Shown: piece by piece, positions 37,603-46,468 of the stretch
Layout: each line of letters begins with the position of its first letter
Position numbering within the stretch: the first letter of the stretch is position 1
Source: Bacillota bacterium
Lineage (GTDB): Bacteria; Bacillota; Sulfobacillia; JAIMAT01
Length of the DNA: 61,059 nt
Assembly (NCBI GenBank): GCA_029960955.1
Contig: JASBVS010000005.1
Coordinates: 117,200-178,258 of the forward strand
Direction: 5' to 3'
Program-made: the position numbers and the translations under genes
Notes under the pieces: model-generated
Seen by the model: only the letters and a program-made list of their open reading frames with translations
Told to the model about the DNA's origin: nothing
Database searches by the model: none

Positions 37603-37754
37603 TAGCCGGTGGCTTCTTTCGCCCCGCGGTGACGCTTTTCCTGCATGCTCCGACAGCCCTCGTCCCGCGGGGCGCTTCCTGGCGTCCGCCGGCCGCCCGG
37701 CGCGGGAGGAGCGCCGCGGGCGCCGTGGAAGAGGCGGCCCCGAGGTGGATGACC

Positions 37755-39158
37755 ATGGCCAAGCTCTCCACCGGGCAGCGTTTCTCCCCGGACGCGGTCG
37801 CCGTCGCGGGCGAGGGGCTGGAGCCGCAGGCCCGCCTCTTCCTCGGGGCGCTGGAGCGGCTGCGGTCCGGGCAGCACGAGGGGCTGCCGGCCGGCGTCGA
37901 CGGCGAGCCGGCCGGGCGCGTGACGGTGGCCGGAGGGCCCGGGGCCGCGTCCTCCCTCCTCGAGGCCCAGCCCGCCCAGCTGCGCCAGCTGGTGGCCGCG
38001 CTGGCAGCCGCGGAGCGGAGCGTGCGGGCCGCGCCGGCGACCGTCCGGCGGCATCTCCTCCTCGGCTTCCCGCCCTCGGGCGGGGCGCTGGCCCGCCTGG
38101 GGAACGCGGCGCTGGCCGGGCTCGTCCAGGCCGTGGCGAGGAGCCTGGGACGGACGGGGACGACGGTCCACCTCCTCCTCCCCGGCCGTCCGGGAAGCGA
38201 GGCGGCGCTGGCGCGGCTGGCCGCCTTCCTCCTCTCGCGGCGGGCGGACTGGCTGACGGGCACCGTCCACGCCGCGCCGGGCGCCGCCCTGCCGCCCGCC
38301 TTCCCCGGCGCCGTCCCGACCTGGCCGGAGGCGCTGGTGGCGCGAACCCGCGCGGAGGAGGAGGCGAGCCCGCCCGAGCCGGCCCTCCGCCCGCGCGAGC
38401 ACGTCTTCGTCGCCGGCGCGTCCAGCGAGCTGGGGCGCGCCTGCGCCCTGGCCTGGGCGGCGGAGCACGCCTCGCTGGCGCTCTGCGATAGCCTTCCTCC
38501 GGAGGAGCTGGTTCCCGCCGTCAGCCGCCTGGGCGGCTTGCCGCTGCCCGTCGAGGCCGACGGGCGCAGCCCGGCCCGCTTGGAGCAGGCGCTGCGCAGG
38601 GCGTGCGACCATTTCGGGCCGCTCGCGACGCTCCTCCTCGCCTTCGGCCAGCCGGCAGCGGCGCCCGCGGGCGGCGCCGCCGCGGAGGGCCCGGAAGGCG
38701 GCGGGCCGCGTGGCGGCGAAGACTGGCGCCAGGAGTGGCTGGAGCGCGAGCTCCTGGGCGCCTGGCAGCTCTGCCGGCTGGCGCCGCCCTACTTCGGGCC
38801 GGAGGGGGGAGCCATCGTCGTCGACGCCGGCCCTGCCGCCGTACGCGAGACGGCGGAGCGGCCCGCCGCGGCCATGCTGGCCCGGGCGCGCGTGGCGCTG
38901 GTCCGGGAGCTGGCCCGGGAGCTGGCCCCGGCAGGCATCCGCGTCAACGCCGTGGCGCGCGCGGGCGTCGGCGGGGTCGCCGCCCGGCGGCGGGACAGGC
39001 CGGGCGCCGCGCCGGGCGAGGCGGCGCTCCTGGCGCTCCTTCCGCGGCCGGTGCCGCCGCTGGAGGACGTGGCGGAGGTGGCCCGCTGGCTGGCCAGCCC
39101 TGCCTGCCCGCTCTCGGGGGCGGTGCTCCCGGTCGACGCGGGCGCCGCCGTCGCCTAG
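37755..39158 (+). CDS. Tandem SDR-like protein with degenerate active sites
   Basis: 467 residues. I start at ATG 37755 (GAGGTG seven bases upstream). The first half has no glycine-rich dinucleotide loop I can recognise, but near residues 155-175 it ends in FLLSRRADWLTGTVHAAPGA, like the C-terminus of short-chain dehydrogenases. The second half (from ~216) is a fuller SDR fold: VFVAGASSELGRACAL, LLLAFGQ in place of NNAG, ARVALVRELARELAPAGIRV where the Tyr-x3-Lys motif is expected but no Tyr is present, and a C-terminal WLASPACPLSGAVLPVDAG. It looks like a fused SDR pair that has lost its catalytic residues. Function unknown. Confidence 0.7.
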   Translation: MAKLSTGQRFSPDAVAVAGEGLEPQARLFLGALERLRSGQHEGLPAGVDGEPAGRVTVAGGPGAASSLLEAQPAQLRQLVAALAAAERSVRAAPATVRRHLLLGFPPSGGALARLGNAALAGLVQAVARSLGRTGTTVHLLLPGRPGSEAALARLAAFLLSRRADWLTGTVHAAPGAALPPAFPGAVPTWPEALVARTRAEEEASPPEPALRPREHVFVAGASSELGRACALAWAAEHASLALCDSLPPEELVPAVSRLGGLPLPVEADGRSPARLEQALRRACDHFGPLATLLLAFGQPAAAPAGGAAAEGPEGGGPRGGEDWRQEWLERELLGAWQLCRLAPPYFGPEGGAIVVDAGPAAVRETAERPAAAMLARARVALVRELARELAPAGIRVNAVARAGVGGVAARRRDRPGAAPGEAALLALLPRPVPPLEDVAEVARWLASPACPLSGAVLPVDAGAAVA

Positions 39159-39195
39159 CGGGCGCGGGCGGGGAGGCGGCGGGAGGCGGTGGTGC

Positions 39196-40014
39196 GTGCG
39201 TCCGATCCTCTTCCTGAGCGACTTCGGCGACTCGGAATACGCCGGCATCTGCCGGGCGGTCATCGCGGGGATCGCGCCCGGGGCGCCGCTGATCGACCTG
39301 AGCCACCACGTGCCGCCCTTCGACGTGGCGGCGGGCGCGCTGGTGGCGCTGGACGCCGCGCGCTACGCGCCGCCGGGCAGCGTCTGGCTGGCCGTGGTCG
39401 ACCCGGGCGTCGGCGCCGGGAGGCGGGCGCTGGCGCTGCGGACGGGCCGCGGCGACCTGATGGTCGGGCCGGACAACGGCCTCCTGCTGCCGGCGGCCGC
39501 CGCGCTGGGGGGCGTCGCCGGCGCCTGGAGCCTGGAGAATCCGGCCTACCGGCTGCCGCAGATCTCGGCCACCTTCCACGGCCGGGACCTCTTCGCGCCG
39601 GCGGCCGCCCACCTGGCGCGGGGGGTGGAGCCGCAGGAGCTGGGTCCGCCGGTGGAGGCGGGGAGTCTGGTCCGGGCTCCGCTTCCCGAGCCGCGGCTGG
39701 AGGAAGGGCCGGAGCCCCGCCTGCGCGCCACCGTCGTCCTCTTCGACCCCTTCGGCTCCGCGCGCCTGCGCGCCCCCGCCGCCCTGCTGGCGGCGCTGGC
39801 CCTGGAGCCCGGCCGGCCGGCGCTGCTGCGGGCCGGCGGGCGGAGCTGGCGGCTGGTCGTGGGCCGCACCTTCGCGGACGTGCCGGAAGGGGCGCCGTTG
39901 TTACTGGAGGACTCGTCGGGAGATATCCTGGTAGCGGTCCACCGGGGCAGCGCCCGGGAGCAGCTGGGGCTTGAGCGCGGCCAGGAGGTGGAAATCGGTC
40001 GGGGAGGCGTCTGA
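39196..40014 (+). CDS. SAM hydrolase / SAM-dependent halogenase-family protein (DUF62)
   Basis: 272 residues. It begins with the family motif ILFLSDFGDSEYAGICRAVI and has DLSHHVPPFDVAAGAL, VVDPGVGAGRRALAL and LMVGPDNGLLLPAA. Most non-halogenating members split S-adenosyl-methionine with water to adenosine and methionine; the fluorinase-specific features are not evident. The start is GTG 39196 with GGGAGG about nine bases upstream. It follows the SDR gene by 37 bases and precedes the DUF1614 gene by three. Confidence 0.9.
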   Translation: MRPILFLSDFGDSEYAGICRAVIAGIAPGAPLIDLSHHVPPFDVAAGALVALDAARYAPPGSVWLAVVDPGVGAGRRALALRTGRGDLMVGPDNGLLLPAAAALGGVAGAWSLENPAYRLPQISATFHGRDLFAPAAAHLARGVEPQELGPPVEAGSLVRAPLPEPRLEEGPEPRLRATVVLFDPFGSARLRAPAALLAALALEPGRPALLRAGGRSWRLVVGRTFADVPEGAPLLLEDSSGDILVAVHRGSAREQLGLERGQEVEIGRGGV

Positions 40015-40017
40015 CGC

Positions 40018-40674
40018 GTGCCGCTCCTCCTGCTGCTGGTCCTCTTCCTCGCGCTTCCCTGGCTCTTCTTCTCCTTCTTCGCGCAGCTCTCCACGGCCTC
40101 GTTCAGCGCCCTCGGGCTCTCGCCCGCCGACTCCTTCTGGCTCTTCGCGGGCTCGCTGGCCGGCAGCGTGATCAACATCCCGGTCTGGCGCCGCACGGTC
40201 AGCTACGGGTGGCCGCCGGCCGGCCTGCGCTCGCTCTTCTTCTACTACCCGCCCGAGGTGCGCGAGCAGGTGGTCTACGTCAACGTGGGCGGCGCGCTCA
40301 TCCCCGGCCTCTTCGCCTTCTACCTGCTGACGCGCGCCCCGCTGCTGCCGGCGCTGGTCGACGTGGCGGTGGTCGCGCTGGTGGCCGAGAGGATCGCCAG
40401 GCCGCGGGCGGGCGTCGGGATCGTGCTGCCGCCCTTCATCCCGCCGCTGGTGGCGGTGGGGGTCGCCTTCCTGCTCGCCCGCGGCGCCGACGTCTCGCCC
40501 GTCGCCTACGTCGGCGGCGTCCTCGGCACGCTGATCGGCGCGGACCTGCTCCACCTGCGCGAGGTGGTGCGGGCGGACGCGCTGGCGCTGAGCATCGGCG
40601 GCGCCGGCGTCTTCGACGGCATCTTCCTGGTGGGGATGGTGGCGGCGCTCCTGGGCGCGCTCGCCCAGGGCTGA
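40018..40674 (+). CDS. DUF1614-family integral membrane protein
   Basis: 218 residues with about seven hydrophobic segments. The C-terminal SIGGAGVFDGIFLVGMVAAL and the GSLAGSVINIPVW segment match the DUF1614 family, whose function is unknown. The start is GTG 40018 with GGGGAGG upstream. It is probably co-transcribed with the SAM hydrolase. Confidence 0.82.
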   Translation: MPLLLLLVLFLALPWLFFSFFAQLSTASFSALGLSPADSFWLFAGSLAGSVINIPVWRRTVSYGWPPAGLRSLFFYYPPEVREQVVYVNVGGALIPGLFAFYLLTRAPLLPALVDVAVVALVAERIARPRAGVGIVLPPFIPPLVAVGVAFLLARGADVSPVAYVGGVLGTLIGADLLHLREVVRADALALSIGGAGVFDGIFLVGMVAALLGALAQG

Positions 40675-40745
40675 GGGCCGAGGCGCCCCCCGCGCGGAGG
40701 TCGCGGGCTGCCCGCCCGGGTTAGCCCTTTCTGCCCCCGGTGCTG

Positions 40746-40784
40746 GAGAGTGCGCACGCCGAGATCGCCCGTGCGGGCACTCTC
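40746..40784. promoter_or_regulatory. Long imperfect inverted repeat upstream of the EAL gene
   Basis: GAGAGTGC (40746-40753) pairs with GCACTCTC (40777-40784), and inside it GCACG pairs with CGTGC, giving a 13-bp stem with a two-base bulge. There is no T-tract, so it is not a standard terminator. It lies 52 bases before the EAL gene. Confidence 0.5.
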
Positions 40785-40836
40785 GCACCCGGGCTCGTCT
40801 CCCTAGGGTGGACGGGCGGACGAGGAAGGGCAGGAG

Positions 40837-41583
40837 ATGGGCATCTCGACGCTTGACAAGGCACATGGCTGGCTGAGACGCTGCGGCTTCCACGTCGTTT
40901 TCCAGCCGATCGTCGACCTGCACGGCGGTGGGGTATACGGTTACGAGGCGCTCCTTCGCGGTCCCCGGCGCACGGCCTGGGAGTCGCCCGGCCGCCTCTT
41001 CGCGACGGCGACGGCGCTCGGGCTCGGCCGCCACCTCGACTGCTGCGCCCTGGAGCTGGCGCTGCGGAGCTGGCACGAGCTGGAGCCCGCGCCGCCGCCC
41101 GGCACGCGCCTCTTCCTCAACGTGCGGGCGGGGACGCTGGTCCATCCCGGGTCGCTCGACCTCCTGCGCCGGCACCGCCGCCCGGGCGACCGCCTGGTGC
41201 TGGAGCTCAGCGAGGGCGAGAGCTCGCCGGAGGTGCTGGGTGCCTTCCTGCGCCTGCGCGGGGCGAACCCGGGCCTGGAGATGGCGGTCGACGACTTCGG
41301 GACGGGCTACTCCAACCTGCTCAACGTGATCCGGCTGCGCCCCGCCTACATCAAGCTGGACGGCGCGCTGACGCGCCTGGCCGCCGGGGAGAGCGCCCTC
41401 GAGCCGATGGTGGAGCGGCTGGTCTCGTTCGCGCGGGAGCTCTCCGGCCGGCTGATCGCCGAGGGCATCGAGGAGCGGGAGCACCTGGAGCGGATGCGCG
41501 CCCTGGGCGTCCTCTACGGCCAGGGCTGGCTCCTGGGCCGTCCCTGCGAGCGACCGCCCGGCCTCGAGGCCGCCCGCCCCTGA
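40837..41583 (+). CDS. EAL-domain cyclic-di-GMP phosphodiesterase
   Basis: 248 residues, a stand-alone EAL domain. It has the signature YGYEALLRG, FLNVRAGT, LELSEGESS, MAVDDFGTGYSNL, PAYIKLDG, AEGIEE and GQGWLLGRP, so the metal and catalytic residues of active c-di-GMP phosphodiesterases appear intact. There is no sensor or GGDEF domain. It would lower c-di-GMP and affect motility or matrix formation. CAGGAG lies directly before the ATG. It stands alone downstream of a strong inverted repeat. Confidence 0.93.
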   Translation: MGISTLDKAHGWLRRCGFHVVFQPIVDLHGGGVYGYEALLRGPRRTAWESPGRLFATATALGLGRHLDCCALELALRSWHELEPAPPPGTRLFLNVRAGTLVHPGSLDLLRRHRRPGDRLVLELSEGESSPEVLGAFLRLRGANPGLEMAVDDFGTGYSNLLNVIRLRPAYIKLDGALTRLAAGESALEPMVERLVSFARELSGRLIAEGIEEREHLERMRALGVLYGQGWLLGRPCERPPGLEAARP

Positions 41584-41602
41584 ACCCGCGCCGTCCCCGG
41601 GA

Positions 41603-41911
41603 CTACTCCGCCACCGGCTCCGTCGCGACCGCCTCCTCCACCTCCGGCCCGCGCACCACGGCGCCGAGGTTGCGCCATCCGGTCAGGGCGCGCTGGAAGC
41701 GCGGGTCGCGGACCGCTTCCTCCAGGGAGGAGCGGTCCTGCCACTCGGTCTGCACGAGGTAGGATTGCGGCTCCTCCACCGACCGGTAGAGCCGTGTGCC
41801 GCGGTGGCCGGCCATGCCGATCAGGAGTTCGGCCAGCCCCTTCCGGTAGGCGTCCTCGAAGCTTCGCTCCTTCCCCTGCCGCACCTGGTAGCGGAGCGTG
41901 ATCACGGTCAT
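41603..41911 (-). CDS. Antibiotic biosynthesis monooxygenase (ABM) domain protein
   Basis: 102 residues, a single dimeric alpha/beta-barrel ABM domain: VITLRYQVRQGKERSFEDAY, GHRGTRLYRSVEEPQSYLV and EWQDRSSLEEAVRDPRFQRA. Such proteins act as small monooxygenases or haem-degrading (IsdG-like) enzymes, or have no known reaction. The ATG follows GGGAGGCGAGCAAGG. It is convergent with the EAL gene across 19 bases and divergent from the phosphoesterase. Confidence 0.75.
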   Translation of the reverse strand: MTVITLRYQVRQGKERSFEDAYRKGLAELLIGMAGHRGTRLYRSVEEPQSYLVQTEWQDRSSLEEAVRDPRFQRALTGWRNLGAVVRGPEVEEAVATEPVAE

Positions 41912-42019
41912 CCTTGCTCGCCTCCCGACGGGTAGCATGTGCAGCCGGCGGCGCGCCCTTTCTCCACCTTTGTGGCGGAGGCGGCGCGGGGGAGAATTCA
42001 CGCGGGGGAGGTGGCCGCC

Positions 42020-43087
42020 ATGCGTCTCCACCGGTTCCGGCCTCGCCTCGTGGCGGGCGGGCGACGCAGGCGCGCGCGGCGGGCGGCGCTGCTCCTCGTC
42101 GCGGCGCTGGCCCTCCTCGCCGGCTGCGCTTCCTCCGGCAAGGCCCCGGCACCCCGGATCGCGCGGGAGGAAGCCCGGCCTCTCCCCGTCCGGGCGGACC
42201 CCGCTCCGGCGGAGCGGCCGGCGCCCGCCGGCCGCGAGGGCGTGCCGAGCTTCTCCCACGTGATCGTGCTGGTGATGGAGAACGAGCCGGCCTCCGCGCT
42301 CCTGGCGCCGGGGCGCGCGCCCCGTCTCCAGCAGCTCATGCGCCGCGGCGCCACCGCCGTCCGCTACTACGGCGTCGCCCATCCCAGCCTGCCCAACTAC
42401 CTGGCCCTGCTCGGCGGCAGCACCTTCGGCGTGCACAGCGACTGCTGGTTCTGCTACGTGGACGCGCCCAACCTGGTCGACCGCCTGGAGGCGGCCGGGA
42501 TCAGCTGGAAGGCCTACATGGAGGGGCTGCCGAGCCCCGGCTGGCTCGGCCCCTGGTACCCGCCCACCCGCTACGCCGGCAAGCACGACCCCTTCCGCTA
42601 CTTCCAGGACATCCGGCGCTCGCCCGCCCGCCTGCGCCGCATCGTCGGCTTCGACCGGCTGGCGCAGGACCTCCGCTCGGGCCGGCTGCCCGCCTTCGCC
42701 TTCGTGGTGCCCGACCTCTGCCACGACGGGCACGACTGCCCCCTGGCGCAGGCCGACGCCTGGCTCGGGGGCTTCGTCCGCCAGGTGGAGTCCTCCCCCG
42801 CCTGGGACGCCCGCAGCGTGCTCTTCATCGTCTGGGACGAGGGCGCGGGAGGCGACGCCAGCGGGGCGCCCGGGCTGACCCCCGGCGGCGGGCGGACGCT
42901 CCTGGTGGCGCTCTCTCCCCTGGCCCGCGCCGGCTACCGGTCGCAGATCCCCTTCTCGCACGCCTCGCTGCTGCGCACCGTCGAGGACGCCTGGGGCCTT
43001 CCCCGCCTCGGGCTGAGCGCCTCGCCGGCCGTCCGCCCGCTGACGCCCCTCTTCAAGGCTGAAGCGCCGGCCGCTTCCGCGAAGTAG
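42020..43087 (+). CDS. Phosphoesterase-family lipoprotein (acid phosphatase/phospholipase C-like)
   Basis: 355 residues. The ATG at 42020 follows GGGGGAGGT. The N-terminus is a lipoprotein signal (RRAALLLVAALALLAGCASS). The enzyme domain has VIVLVMENEPA, HPSLPNYLALLGGSTFGVHSD-type, PDLCHDGHDCPLAQADAWL and FIVWDEGAG motifs of the alkaline-phosphatase-like phosphoesterase family. It probably releases phosphate from lipids or organophosphates outside the cell. A 78-base gap with a GGGCCGGCCC palindrome separates it from the convergent ABC importer. Confidence 0.85.
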   Translation: MRLHRFRPRLVAGGRRRRARRAALLLVAALALLAGCASSGKAPAPRIAREEARPLPVRADPAPAERPAPAGREGVPSFSHVIVLVMENEPASALLAPGRAPRLQQLMRRGATAVRYYGVAHPSLPNYLALLGGSTFGVHSDCWFCYVDAPNLVDRLEAAGISWKAYMEGLPSPGWLGPWYPPTRYAGKHDPFRYFQDIRRSPARLRRIVGFDRLAQDLRSGRLPAFAFVVPDLCHDGHDCPLAQADAWLGGFVRQVESSPAWDARSVLFIVWDEGAGGDASGAPGLTPGGGRTLLVALSPLARAGYRSQIPFSHASLLRTVEDAWGLPRLGLSASPAVRPLTPLFKAEAPAASAK

Positions 43088-43165
43088 CGCACGGCCTCGT
43101 CCCGGAGCCGGGCGGCCGCCGCGGCGGGCGGTGCGGTGCGGGCGCGCCGGGCCGGCCCGCCCGCC

Positions 43166-44068
43166 TCACCCCTTGCCGCCCGTGAACTTGACGCCTTCGA
43201 TGAAGTGGCGCTGGGCGAAGAAGAAAAGGAGGAGCACCGGCAGGATCGTCAGCACCGAGGCGGCCATCAGCAGGTTCCACTCCGTCCGGAAGGAGCCCCG
43301 GAAGAGGTTGAGCCCCAGCTGGAGCGTGTAGAGGTTGTGGTCGTCCAGGTAGATGAGCGGCGCCAGGAAGTCGTTCCACGCTCCCTGGAAGGCGAAGATG
43401 CCCACCGCCGTCAACGCCGGGCGCAGGTTGGGCAGGACGATGTGCCAGAAGATCTGCCAGGCGTTGGCGCCGTCGATGCGCGCCGCGTCGTCCAGCTCCG
43501 GCGGCAGCGTGAGGATGAACTGCCGCAGCATGAAGACGTAGAAGGCGGAGCCGAAGAAGGCCGGCACCGTCAGGGGCAGAAAAGAGTTGAGCCAGCCCAG
43601 CTGCTTGAACAGGATGTACTGCGGCACCATCAGCACCTGGAAGGGGATCATGGTGGTGGCCAGCATCAGCACGAAGAGCGCGTCCCGGCCCGGAAAGCGG
43701 TAGCGGGCGAAGCCGTAGGCGACCACCGAGCTGGAGAGGACGTTCCCCACCACGCCGACGCCGGCGATCAGGAGCGTGTTCAACGTGAAGCGCAGGAAGG
43801 GGATGCTGGTGACCGCCTGCGCATAGTTCGACCACCGGAAGACCGAGGGGAACCAGCGCGGCGGGAAGATGAAGATCTCGTCGCCCGGCTTGAGCGAGGA
43901 GAGGACGAGCCAGGCCAGCGGCACCAGGAAGCCGGCGGAGATCGCCACCAGCGCCGCGTAGGTGGCCGCCCTGGCCAGCCGCGCGCCGAGGGGGCGGCGC
44001 GGCGCCGCCCGCACCGGCGCAGGAAGCGCCGCCGCCCCGGGAGTCGCCTCGCTCCGCAGCGCCGTCAC
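43166..44068 (-). CDS. Carbohydrate ABC transporter permease (MalG-like)
   Basis: 300 residues with six membrane helices. The EAA loop is PPELDDAARIDGANAWQIFW, and the C-terminus is QRHFIEGVKFTGGKG, typical of MalG/UgpE-class permeases. The GTG start overlaps the stop of the first permease by four bases. No ATPase gene is in this cluster, so a shared MsmX-like ATPase encoded elsewhere is expected, as is common for Bacillota sugar importers. Confidence 0.94.
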   Translation of the reverse strand: MTALRSEATPGAAALPAPVRAAPRRPLGARLARAATYAALVAISAGFLVPLAWLVLSSLKPGDEIFIFPPRWFPSVFRWSNYAQAVTSIPFLRFTLNTLLIAGVGVVGNVLSSSVVAYGFARYRFPGRDALFVLMLATTMIPFQVLMVPQYILFKQLGWLNSFLPLTVPAFFGSAFYVFMLRQFILTLPPELDDAARIDGANAWQIFWHIVLPNLRPALTAVGIFAFQGAWNDFLAPLIYLDDHNLYTLQLGLNLFRGSFRTEWNLLMAASVLTILPVLLLFFFAQRHFIEGVKFTGGKG

Positions 44069-44994
44069 CGGCGCTCACCCCCGTAGTAGACCCAGATGCT
44101 GGACGACCGGAAGACCAGCAGCGTCAGCAGCAGGACGAGGAAGAGCATCACCCACGCCAGCGCCGAGGCGTAGCCCAGGTGCAGCTGGCCGAAGGCCTGC
44201 TGGTAGACGTAGAGCGCGTAGAAGAGGCCGCTGTCGTCGACGCCGGCGCCGCTGCCCAACCCCGCGCCGAGGATGAAGGGGGTGGTGAAGAAGCCGAAGG
44301 CGGCGATGATCCCCTGCACCAGGTTGTAGAAGAGGACCGGCGTCAACATGGGCAGCGTGACGTAGCGGAAGCGCGCCCACGCGCCCGCCCCGTCCAGGAG
44401 GGCGGCCTCGACCAGCTCCCTGGGGACGTCCTGGAGGCCGGCCAGCGAGACGATCATGGCCGTGCCCACGCCCCAGAGGCTCATCAGGACGTAGGCGGGC
44501 ACGGTCCACTCCGGGCTGACCAGCCATTGCGGCAAGTGGGAGGTCGGCACGCCCAGCGCCCGCAGTCCCGCGTTGACGATGCCGAAATCGGGGTTGAGGA
44601 TCCAGTTCCAGAGGACCGCCGTCACCACCGGCGGCAGCACCGCCGGCAGGTAGAAGACGGTGCGGAAGAGCCCCAACCCGCGCACGCGCTGGTTGAGCAG
44701 CAGGGCCAGGCCCAGCGCCACGGCCAGGTCCAGCGGCACCGAGACCAGCGCGTAGTAGAACGTGACGCCCAGCGCCTTGTAGAAGCGCGGATCCTCGAAG
44801 ATCTGCCGGTAGTTGGCCAGGCCCGTGAAGCGCGGCGGCGTCAGCATGTCGTACGAGGTCAGGCTCAGGTACCCCGACGCCAGGAAGGGGCCCAGCGTGA
44901 AGACCACGAGACCGACCAGCCACGGCGCGATGAAGGCCAAACCGGTCAACGCCTCACGGCGCCTGGCCGAAGTGTGACGCATCCTCACCCCCAT
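44065..44994 (-). CDS. Carbohydrate ABC transporter permease (MalF-like)
   Basis: 309 residues with six membrane helices: LTGLAFIAPWLVGLVVFTLG at the N-terminus, TPPRFTGLANYRQIFEDPRF, and the EAA loop PRELVEAALLDGAGAWARFR. It pairs with the downstream permease to form the membrane channel. ATG 44994 or 44982 are both possible, and it follows the binding-protein gene by nine bases. Confidence 0.94.
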   Translation of the reverse strand: MGVRMRHTSARRREALTGLAFIAPWLVGLVVFTLGPFLASGYLSLTSYDMLTPPRFTGLANYRQIFEDPRFYKALGVTFYYALVSVPLDLAVALGLALLLNQRVRGLGLFRTVFYLPAVLPPVVTAVLWNWILNPDFGIVNAGLRALGVPTSHLPQWLVSPEWTVPAYVLMSLWGVGTAMIVSLAGLQDVPRELVEAALLDGAGAWARFRYVTLPMLTPVLFYNLVQGIIAAFGFFTTPFILGAGLGSGAGVDDSGLFYALYVYQQAFGQLHLGYASALAWVMLFLVLLLTLLVFRSSSIWVYYGGERR

Positions 44995-45003
44995 GGCCCG
45001 CGA

Positions 45004-46305
45004 CTACTGCTTGAGGATGGCGTCCAGATCCCTGGCCGCCTTCCGGGCCGCCGCCTCGGCGCTGCTCCGGCCCGAGAGGATCGGCTGGTAGATGTCGTTG
45101 GCCAGGATGTTGTAGTAGTCGGTCATATCCCGGATCTGCTGCGGCGTCCGCGCGTACTCCATGGAGTCCAGGATGGGCCGGACGCGATCGGCCGGCGTGT
45201 GGCCGCCCGGAGCGTCGGGCACCTGGATCGACTGCAGGTCGGCCGCGTACGTCTTGATCGGCGGCAGCACCTTCCAGTGGTCGATCTTCTCCAGGAGCGC
45301 CATCATGGCGCGGAAGGCGAGGTCGGGATCCTTCGCCTTGGCGTTGATCGCCATGTCGGCCACGTAGAGGAAGCTGGCCGGCTGCGTGCCCCGCGGCAGC
45401 TCGGCCACCTTGGCGGTGAAGCCGTGGGTCTGGTAGTTGCCGTCGGCGGCGCCGCCCGCGAACATCGCCACGCGACCCTGGCGGAAGAGGTCCTCGATGT
45501 CGACGTTGGCCAGCTGGGAGAGGGGCGGCGTGACCCCTTCCTTCACCATCCGCTCCATCAGCTGGAGCCCCTTGAGCGCCTGGGGCGAATCGATCGTGGA
45601 GCGGCTCAGGCTCGGGTCGAACATGTCACCGCCGTAGGCCCAGAGGTACATCTCCACCGGCGGCCAGCCGTTGGCCTGGATGTAGCCGTACTGGTTCCTG
45701 GCCGGATCCGTCAGCTTCTTCGCGTCCTGGAGGAACTGATCCCAGGTCCAGCCCGGCTGCGGCTCGGGGAGTCCCGCCTGGCGGAAGAGCTCCGGGTTGT
45801 AATACATCACCACCGGCTGGGCCACCCAGGGCAGCGCGTACACCTTGCCGCCGACCTTGACGTGGACCAGGCTGGCCGGGTAGTAGGCGCTCAGGTCGGC
45901 CTCCACGTACCGGCTCTTGTACTTCTCGAGGTACGGGGTCAGGTCGAGGAGCGCCCCCTCGCGGGCGAAGGTCTCGACCAGCCCGTCGCTGACGTAGAAG
46001 ATGTCGGGCGCGGTGCCTCCGGCCAACTGCGTCTTCAGCTTGTCGTCGTAGTTGGCCGGGGTGTTCTGCTCGACGATCTGGAACTCGCCCTTGTGCTCCT
46101 CGTTGACCTGGCGGATCAGCGCCTGCAGCTGCTGGTCCTCCGCCGCCCCGCCCCAGGTGCCGAAGGTGAGGGTGACCGGCCCCTTGCCACCGGAGGCGGC
46201 GGAGCCGCCGGAGCGGGTGGGGGCGGAGCCGCCGCAACCGGCCAGAAGAAGGAGGCTGAGGCCGAGAAGGAAGGCGAACGATGCGGAGCCGAACCGGCGT
46301 CGCAT
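45004..46305 (-). CDS. Sugar ABC transporter substrate-binding lipoprotein
   Basis: 433 residues. The signal is SFAFLLGLSLLLLAGCGGSA (lipobox LAGC), then a Gly/Ser linker and a family-1 solute-binding fold: VTLTFGTWGGAAEDQQLQAL, AGGTAPDIFYVSDGLVETFA, GGKVYALPWVAQPVVMYYN and PGWTWDQFLQDAKKLTDP. It would bind an oligosaccharide or glycerophosphodiester-type ligand outside the cell. GAGGAGGT precedes the ATG. It heads a three-gene operon with its own promoter. Confidence 0.94.
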   Translation of the reverse strand: MRRRFGSASFAFLLGLSLLLLAGCGGSAPTRSGGSAASGGKGPVTLTFGTWGGAAEDQQLQALIRQVNEEHKGEFQIVEQNTPANYDDKLKTQLAGGTAPDIFYVSDGLVETFAREGALLDLTPYLEKYKSRYVEADLSAYYPASLVHVKVGGKVYALPWVAQPVVMYYNPELFRQAGLPEPQPGWTWDQFLQDAKKLTDPARNQYGYIQANGWPPVEMYLWAYGGDMFDPSLSRSTIDSPQALKGLQLMERMVKEGVTPPLSQLANVDIEDLFRQGRVAMFAGGAADGNYQTHGFTAKVAELPRGTQPASFLYVADMAINAKAKDPDLAFRAMMALLEKIDHWKVLPPIKTYAADLQSIQVPDAPGGHTPADRVRPILDSMEYARTPQQIRDMTDYYNILANDIYQPILSGRSSAEAAARKAARDLDAILKQ

Positions 46306-46423
46306 GGACAGGACCTCCTCTCCACGCGCAGCGACCGCTCCCCCCGCCGGCGCCGGCGGTCCGTGGGCGGCCCGGGCTGACAGCGGGTGAGCGGGCTGTG
46401 GATCGATCTCGGTTCCGCTGGTC

Positions 46424-46453
46424 ATGATATTCGAACGGGAGAATCGTTGACAA
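46424..46453 (-). promoter_or_regulatory. Promoter of the sugar ABC importer operon
   Basis: On the minus strand TTGTCA (46448-46453) and TATCAT (46424-46429) are spaced by 18 bases. This is the best sigma-A-like pair in the window. Transcription would start near 46417, leaving a leader of about 110 bases before the binding-protein ATG. Confidence 0.6.
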
Positions 46454-46468
46454 GAAAGGCGCGCCCTT

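Noticed and set aside
40675..40836. c-di-GMP riboswitch before the EAL gene
   Set aside because: The leader has a strong inverted repeat but none of the conserved GEMM core sequences, and no second stem arranged like the known classes.
43088..43165. Intrinsic terminator between the phosphoesterase and the ABC importer
   Set aside because: Only short GC palindromes such as CGGGCCGGCCCG are present, without a stable long stem or T-tract.
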